This document shows, in pieces, positions 58,493 through 64,000 of a stretch of 64,000 nt of DNA. The DNA comes from Lachancea mirantina. Lineage: Eukaryota; Ascomycota; Saccharomycetes; Saccharomycetales; Saccharomycetaceae. Made by a program: the position numbers and the translations under genes. The stretch covers positions 558,001-622,000 of the forward strand of contig LT598462.1 of NCBI GenBank assembly GCA_900074745.1. The letters run 5' to 3'. Numbering within the stretch: position 1 is the first letter of the stretch; each line of letters starts with the position of its first letter. Below the pieces are notes generated by a model. It was not told the DNA's origin and searched no databases. It worked only from the letters and a program-made list of their open reading frames with translations.

Positions 58493-60268
58493 CTAAAACA
58501 TCCCATTGTTGTTCATGGGACCAGAAGGATACACGTTCGGCCTTGGTACACGCTTCTTATACGCGGGCTTGTAGTGGGTTGTTGACATTGGAACACCTGA
58601 AGGAGGGGCATTTATACCTGTTTTCCACTTGTTTGCACCAACCGCAGCATTTGAACGTGGACCAGCCACTGCAAAATCTGGGTTTGTATTCAAAAGTACG
58701 TCTGATGGATTAGACGTATTATTCGAAGTAACTGGCCTTTGAACGGGTGCAGACATAGGCACGTGTTGAGGACGGTACCCCATGGAAGGTTGATATTGAT
58801 ATGACTGGGGCATAGGAGGAGCAACATTTGCCCTGGGTTTCAAGTTTGTTGCCGATTGGAATCCGTGACCTGGATGTGGCGGCATTTGCTTATTTTGGGG
58901 AGCATAGACGGGTTGACCCGAGAAATTCGCCCGCGGATGCTGTTGTGGATATGGCATTACTTGGGGTTTACCTCCAGCAGCAGCGTATCCCATATAGTGG
59001 GGGTTGATACCTCTTTGTGAAACAGAGGTGAAATCTGAACCATTGTCTTGAATTCCGTCATCGTCATCCAAAGCGGGTCTTTCACGTGGATCGATAGTTT
59101 GTTGTTTCAAAAAATCCTCATCGTCTTCCTCAGATATGGCTCCCTTGATTATGCCCTGTAGAACTTCTTGACTAGAAGCTTTCTCCTGGCCGCCTTTGTC
59201 ACTAACATCCAAAGCCGACGCAGGTTTCAAATCCGAAGTGTTCATAGTACCTTGACGCGAAAATGCAGGGTTTTCAGAGTAGTATGAAGAAGTGTCAGAA
59301 TACTGCCGCTGCACAACGGGTTTCGTGGGTGTATACCCTATTTTCTTGCCATCAGCATTCACACTACTTTGGGAATGCTGGATAGCAGAATAAGGTTCTG
59401 CACGCGCAGCGCCCAGTCCCATTTCAGGCTGCTTAGCTCCTGCCGCAAGTTCCCGGTTGAAAACACTATAAGGGTCCGCGGTGCGCTGTTTGGATAAAGC
59501 TTCACGATCTGAGGTAGAGTCTGCAGTCATAGAAGACGTGAGCGTGGTCGATGTCATAATTTGAGGACCTTTATAGTAATTTGGAGCCATAAAGTCCTTT
59601 TCAGCGTCGTTTGCAGACAAATCATGATTCTGTTCGAAAAGTCCCAAACGGCTGCTAGGTTCATGAGTCTTGACTTCGTCGATATCGGTGGACCGGGCAT
59701 CGTTCAGAGAATCCTCATCATCGGGCTCCGAGCTCGAAGCTTGAGAATGAACCAAATACGTGAGGGGCACGCATAGCAAGTTGACTGCCGCGGCTGGTAT
59801 CAAAAGCCAGGAACACCAGGTCATATTAGGGTAGAAAAGTAGGAAAACTACTATGCACGCCAACGCAGACGCTGCAAACGCAAGTAATGTTAATAACAAA
59901 TTGGCAATGAAAATTCCACCTCTGGCACCAATAGAACCAAATTGACACAGCGTGTTTAAAATCATGGCGAAAAATGTAAGTCCCGCTGCGATGGGCGTGA
60001 CAATTAGAATTTTGGCCAATTTTTCTCGAGCCGTGTCGTTCAATTTCCAATTACCATCCGAGTTCAAACTTTGTACATCGTAGATGGCCCCTGCACTGCT
60101 ACAGCCTTTGCCATTACAATACCCAAACGTTCCATAAACGGTATCGTTGTACTTCGAGAGGCCTATCTGGCTGAAAACGGGAGCAGTGACACATGCAATA
60201 ATCAAGAAAGCCATGGATGCGAACTGTACAACCGCTATGGCGGAAGCAACACCAAACCTGAAAGCCAT
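58493..60268 (-). CDS. TOS7: Sur7/PalI-family plasma-membrane protein Tos7
   Basis: 591 residues. Four membrane helices in the first ~175 residues with a GYCNGKGC-containing first extracellular loop, the SUR7/PalI arrangement: first helix VVQFASMAFLIIACVTAPVF, then three more between ~88 and 172. The long hydrophilic C-terminus is Pro/Gln/Tyr-rich. Start MAFRFGVASAIAV at 60268. Next to TLG2 as in S. cerevisiae (YOL019W). Tos7 is implicated in secretion/cell-wall glucanase export; the exact role is unclear. Confidence 0.88.
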   Translation of the reverse strand: MAFRFGVASAIAVVQFASMAFLIIACVTAPVFSQIGLSKYNDTVYGTFGYCNGKGCSSAGAIYDVQSLNSDGNWKLNDTAREKLAKILIVTPIAAGLTFFAMILNTLCQFGSIGARGGIFIANLLLTLLAFAASALACIVVFLLFYPNMTWCSWLLIPAAAVNLLCVPLTYLVHSQASSSEPDDEDSLNDARSTDIDEVKTHEPSSRLGLFEQNHDLSANDAEKDFMAPNYYKGPQIMTSTTLTSSMTADSTSDREALSKQRTADPYSVFNRELAAGAKQPEMGLGAARAEPYSAIQHSQSSVNADGKKIGYTPTKPVVQRQYSDTSSYYSENPAFSRQGTMNTSDLKPASALDVSDKGGQEKASSQEVLQGIIKGAISEEDDEDFLKQQTIDPRERPALDDDDGIQDNGSDFTSVSQRGINPHYMGYAAAGGKPQVMPYPQQHPRANFSGQPVYAPQNKQMPPHPGHGFQSATNLKPRANVAPPMPQSYQYQPSMGYRPQHVPMSAPVQRPVTSNNTSNPSDVLLNTNPDFAVAGPRSNAAVGANKWKTGINAPPSGVPMSTTHYKPAYKKRVPRPNVYPSGPMNNNGMF

Positions 60269-61676
60269 TACTCTTGAAGCTCTGTCCGAAACAAAGGCAG
60301 AGCACTATCACAAGATGGGGTTTGTCTTCGTCACTTTCCAGGTTTTTCACGATGCCCGTTTGGCGATTTCTTATTATAACCTCAAATTTCCAAGTTTCAC
60401 ACAGTTTGGTCAAAAATCACGTTGCTAATGGATCTCGCCCTCCTTATCAACACCCGATCCAAGTTTCACAGCCTCATCATCGAATTTTCGCGTGCACCAT
60501 AGCCAGAAATAGAGTGCAGCCATGCGAATTTACGGCATCACCACCGAAAAGGGCAAAAATCTGGATAATAGTCACCGGTTACGGGGTCCAGGTCACGGGA
60601 CGAAGTCAGGGCCGTCGTCGTCCTCGCCTGTCTTGATCGACCGTTAGATTTGTCGACGTTAACAGTGTTAACGTCGGTTAGCGGGGAGATGGACGCTCTC
60701 GAAACCTTTTCTTTCGGACTTATTTTTCATTATTCGACTTTCACAGTTTTTGTAGTCGAACGAATCTTATCATCCATTGAGGAAAGGCTCGTGATCCTAA
60801 AGAACACCAGCCCTGTCATGAACTCCATGTCCTTTAATTCTTGTCTGTACAAGAGCAGATAGGCTTCATTTGACTTTTCGTCTTTCCGTGTATGGAGATG
60901 TCGGTTACACGTCGCAATCGCTTATTTCAAACTGCGACGTTTGACATAGTTTTGACTCGATTTTAACGACCAAAGACTTCGAGTCTTGTCCATCTATTAT
61001 TTTTATTCGACACATTATCCTCCTGATTTGTTAAATTCGATTTCTTGAGTCTCTGCTCAAAAGGATAGCTCAGTTACTGTCTTACAATGACGCATCCCCT
61101 TTTGTTCGAACGCCTTATTACGTTCAATGCTTTGAGAAACACATATGCCAAATTTTCTCGCGGAGGTATGAATGCGAGGTCCGCCAGTCTTCCATAGATT
61201 TTCAAGAGCCAAGTTATCACCATTTTTGGCTGAAGACTCTAAAACTGCAGCGTCGCCTGCCAATAGCTGTAGTACAACCCTTGAAAGTCCTTTTACAAGG
61301 GGTTTGTCATTCTTGCTCACAGTCCCAAAGTTCTCGTGTAGATATGAAGAAAAATAGCCGAATCACACTGTTAGCCCTGAAGTATGACCGCCGTAAAGTA
61401 TCATACTGTGCTTTGTAATAGACTTTGAGGTTTTGTCTTGAAATGCTGATCCAGAGAAGTGATGCTCACAAGCTCGCGTAACTGAGGATTCTAAGGTCTT
61501 GGTCATCTGGAGGTGTACCTCTAAATCCACAAGATCATGATCCCAATATCTCAGAGGTAATTTAACTGTGAAATGTGGGAGATTGTTGAGTCTGGAATCG
61601 CATCGATGCACCCATATGAGGGTCCAAGAGCAGAACTCCTGGATCTGACACCGTTTTAAAGAGCCGAACATTGCTA
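60269..61676. other. TOS7 upstream part of a 2.1 kb gene-free region
   Basis: 1.4 kb with only short, unconvincing open frames on both strands (61057-61320 and 61363-61671 among them). No tRNA, LTR or known small gene recognised. Confidence 0.4.
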
Positions 61677-61817
61677 TCAGTTTCCAGGCTTCTTTGCTAT
61701 CTTCTCGGCCATCTTCTCGGCCAATTCCTGCTCGTTGTCGTCATGAACATAGGGATCTTCTCGTCGTTCCACGTAAACCCACAAAACCAACGCGGGGCAG
61801 AAATCTTTAGAAAAGGG
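61677..61817 (-). pseudogene. Orphan coding-like fragment, no start codon
   Basis: 46 codons open between stops, without an initiating ATG at its left end. The reading FCPALVLWVYVERREDPY then HDDNEQELAEKMAEKIAKK and a final PGN looks like the C-terminus of a small membrane-anchored protein: a hydrophobic segment, then a charged helix. It could be a second exon, a frameshifted remnant or chance. No splice sites were convincing upstream. Confidence 0.3.
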
Positions 61818-61875
61818 TCAAAATAGGGCAGCGATGCCTTGCACATTCACAATACCTGCTTGCACGCTCAAAAGC

Positions 61876-62155
61876 ACCCCAGATATCCCCAATTGCCTCA
61901 AACTATCAACCAACTCTCTGGTGACGTCTACCGCCAAAAGTGCCACTTTTCAATCCGAAAAAAGTCATTCACATCAATTTTCCCACTTGAATAGTCTAAA
62001 TCACCTCAATTCAAACTCTTTATGATCAAGTTATCCGTCGATTACTATTAAACTCCTCCATTGATGGCGTCTACAGCTAAATCTATCCGTTTTCAACTCG
62101 GAAAAAGGGCGTCGACCCATTTTCCCCATTTAAATAGTTAAAAGCAGGTCCATCT
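61876..62155. repeat. Degenerate 143-bp tandem duplication upstream of MIC19
   Basis: Matching blocks sit exactly 143 bases apart: CGTCTAC (61925 / 62068), TTTCAA followed by a GGAAAAA- or CGAAAAA-like run (61948 / 62091), and AATAG followed by T..AAA (61990 / 62133). The two copies have diverged. A possible third remnant lies near 62247, offset 156. Confidence 0.5.
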
Positions 62156-62426
62156 GACACCAAAATCATCCCCGATCACCCCGATCATCCCAATTCACCT
62201 CAAATCTTCTCCAGTTCTCCCTGTTAACTACGTTAGTACAGTTCCTTTTCAATATCCCATCCAATGACAATATTGCGCTTTATATATTACGATCACTAAA
62301 AAAAAATTCAAGAACATCACCATTTGAATAACCTTGAACAAACCACAAATCTAGCTGGAAAAAGGCATAAAAGCAGTCCAATTTCGCATCTATTGCCCTT
62401 CTAATTGGTCACATTCAAGAGCGAAG
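62156..62426. promoter_or_regulatory. MIC19 promoter
   Basis: 271 bases before the MIC19 ATG, with short GATCACCCC/GATCATCCC tandem units at ~62167-62192 and a TATATATTA stretch at ~62281. Confidence 0.35.
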
Positions 62427-62888
62427 ATGGGATCACAGACTTCGAAGCCGGCAGAAACGCGTGTTTTTACACCTCAGAGTCAAGTGGATTTTACCAGTAC
62501 CCTTTTAGCGCAACTTGAAAATGCTACGGAAATCGATTATACGCGACAACAATTGGCTGACAAGTACCTTGAGCAACGAGTTTCGGAGAAATTAGTGCAA
62601 TTGGAGGAAGAAACGCTCAAGAAATTCGAAAATAAGTTAAATACTTCACTTTTAGCGGAAAATTTGGGCAAGGAAAACGAGATTTCCTCGCATTCTTTGA
62701 GTGACAAGGTTGACGCTCTGAAACAACGTCTGGCAAAATTAGAGCAGTCACATACGTCTGGTACTGTCAGTGATGCCACTGACAAACTTCAAAAAGCGAT
62801 TGTACAATGTCTTGTAGATAACAAGGGCAAACCTTTGAACTGCTATGAAGAAATCCAAGCATTTAAGAAATTGACTTGGGGTCAATAA
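62427..62888 (+). CDS. MIC19: MICOS subunit Mic19
   Basis: 153 residues (yeast 170). Peripheral inner-membrane component of the MICOS complex at cristae junctions. MGSQTSKP is an N-myristoylation-type start as in Mic19/CHCHD3. A coiled-coil middle (LADKYLEQRVSEKLVQLEEETLKKFENKLN) precedes a single CX10C pair in VQCLVDNKGKPLNCYEEI, a minimal CHCH domain. Convergent with UBP6 as in YFR010W-YFR011C. Confidence 0.88.
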   Translation: MGSQTSKPAETRVFTPQSQVDFTSTLLAQLENATEIDYTRQQLADKYLEQRVSEKLVQLEEETLKKFENKLNTSLLAENLGKENEISSHSLSDKVDALKQRLAKLEQSHTSGTVSDATDKLQKAIVQCLVDNKGKPLNCYEEIQAFKKLTWGQ

Positions 62889-62991
62889 GTGTACTTCTAT
62901 GAGCCTTAGGGTCCCGCATTAAAGTCCCTGCGCCAAGCAAATAAAACTATATGGATATATATTCAATGACCTGGAAAACGACACCCCCCAC

Positions 62992-64000
62992 TCAAAGACC
63001 GAATCCCTTGTAGATCAGGATTAAAGCACTGTCACTTTCACCTCCACCGGCCAAAGATTCGATTTTCTCTTTCTCGACTTCACTAATTTTGTCGTCGTTG
63101 AACTTGTACCATTTGTTTTCATCGTTTTCATCACGAATGAACGATTGGTAATGACCACTTTCGGAATTAGCACCCTGGTGTGTGACAACCCCGATAAGAT
63201 CGTAAACGCAAGATGGGTTTTCGCCCGGCCTCAGATCTTGAGGAAATTTTTTCTTGAATTCCGAAATCCAATGTTCTTTGGCGCTTTGCTCAAGAGCTTG
63301 TTCAGTTTCCCATTTTTCTGCAGGTGTCATCGTAGTGTTCCCCTCGTCATCGATCTTACGTCTTTTCTTCTCACGCTGATCCTCTAATTTCTCCTTTTCC
63401 ACTTGACGTAATTCTTCTCTGGTTTTAATCTTCTCTTGGGCGTATTCAGGCGTCAACAAGTCGCTAACGTCCAATTGAAATGGGAAAACGACTTTTCGCA
63501 AGATCTTGGATTTTTTGCCAGTGCTTCTTTTCCAAAAGAACCGCACGTATTGTACGGTTAAAAATTCGGGCAATTTAGTGATCCGTTTTTCCACATCAAA
63601 GACAGAATTGACATTGGTGATACTAGACCTTTTTTCGATTTTCTCATTTAAAGACTCCAGTAACCCGTTTTTTACAAAATTTGTGGTACCCGATATGTGA
63701 CATTGCAATTTAAGATCAAAATCTGTGTCTTTGACTACCACGTCGGCTTCGTTCGCAGTGTCTTTCGTCGTTGTCCTAAATTGTATCTGGAATTTTTGCA
63801 TTACAGATTCTCCAAGAACCAATTGCAACGACTGTAGAAGTTGCGTCATGAGTTCCTCGGCGTCCTGTTGCTTGTAAATGCCTGTTTGTGGATCCCGCTC
63901 GGCAAATTGCGGATAACATTTCCTAAGCAACGCCAGCAACACTAACGGCGTAAGTGACTCCTGTGGTTTCTCCTTCAGCACCCGAAAACACTGCTTCAAC
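62992..64000 (-). CDS. UBP6: Proteasome-associated deubiquitinase Ubp6, N-terminus off the window
   Basis: C-terminal ~336 residues of a USP-family protease. [45 protein letters not shown] and the His box [35 protein letters not shown] are as in Ubp6/USP14. The N-terminal ubiquitin-like domain and the catalytic Cys box must lie beyond base 64000; the first codon in the window is not a start. Ubp6 removes ubiquitin at the 26S proteasome and tunes degradation. Confidence 0.93.
   Translation of the reverse strand, partial: LKQCFRVLKEKPQESLTPLVLLALLRKCYPQFAERDPQTGIYKQQDAEELMTQLLQSLQLVLGESVMQKFQIQFRTTTKDTANEADVVVKDTDFDLKLQCHISGTTNFVKNGLLESLNEKIEKRSSITNVNSVFDVEKRITKLPEFLTVQYVRFFWKRSTGKKSKILRKVVFPFQLDVSDLLTPEYAQEKIKTREELRQVEKEKLEDQREKKRRKIDDEGNTTMTPAEKWETEQALEQSAKEHWISEFKKKFPQDLRPGENPSCVYDLIGVVTHQGANSESGHYQSFIRDENDENKWYKFNDDKISEVEKEKIESLAGGGESDSALILIYKGFGL

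Noticed and set aside
61057-61671. Two minus-strand frames of 87 and 102 codons between TOS7 and MIC19
   Set aside because: No family resemblance or shared frame with the fragment at 61677; treated as chance.
62232-62238. TACTAAC branch-point sequence on the minus strand, as evidence for an intron of the orphan fragment
   Set aside because: No GTATGT-like 5' splice site or ATG exon could be fitted around it, and a 7-mer is expected several times by chance in this window.

Overview
This window is nuclear DNA of a budding yeast of the family Saccharomycetaceae. Nearly every gene has a clear Saccharomyces cerevisiae relative, CUG is read normally, introns are almost absent (one in the SYLF/SH3 gene, one in tRNA-Tyr), and small tRNA genes sit between protein genes. 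The gene order argues for a lineage that did not go through the whole-genome duplication: single genes stand where S. cerevisiae has two duplicated blocks, and genes that S. cerevisiae now splits between chromosomes III and XIV, or VI and VIII, are interleaved here. Lachancea, Torulaspora or Zygosaccharomyces-like yeasts fit; I cannot name the species. All gene-order comparisons are from memory.

Layout. (1) 1-16.1 kb, a III/XIV-type block: F-box/JmjC protein (5' cut by the window edge), YCP4, CIT1, tRNA-Pro, SAT4, a large SCAP-like sterol-sensor gene that S. cerevisiae lacks, RVS161, RPC34 and ADP1 (whose last ~50 codons are out of frame). (2) 17.6-49.4 kb, a VI/VIII-type block: FAB1, ATG18, a ROG3/ROD1 arrestin, tRNA-Gln, an EF-hand NADH dehydrogenase, PES4/MIP6, LSB3/YSC84 (spliced), a degenerate hexanucleotide satellite, YSC83, ARG4, DED81, a prolyl-tRNA synthetase, HIS2, a D-amino-acid oxidase, tRNA-Ala, ECO1, CDC14 and tRNA-Tyr. 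(3) 49.4-64 kb: a ~3 kb gene-free stretch leading into a Flo-type repeat adhesin, then TLG2-TOS7 (XV type), a 2.1 kb gene-free stretch, MIC19 and the start-truncated UBP6 (VI type).

Functional themes. FAB1 and ATG18 are adjacent and act in one pathway (PI(3,5)P2 synthesis and its binding protein). DED81 and the prolyl-tRNA synthetase share a divergent promoter with PAC, RRPE and Gcn4-type motifs. ARG4 has a Gcn4-type motif and ECO1 an MCB box.

Most worth a second look: the SCAP-like gene, the frameshift at an A7 run in ADP1, loss of zinc-finger ligands in Eco1, the hexamer-phased AGGGTN satellite near 36.3 kb, the adhesin with two nested repeat families and a very long upstream region, and an orphan coding-like fragment at 61.7 kb. 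No transposon, centromere or CRISPR array could be supported.
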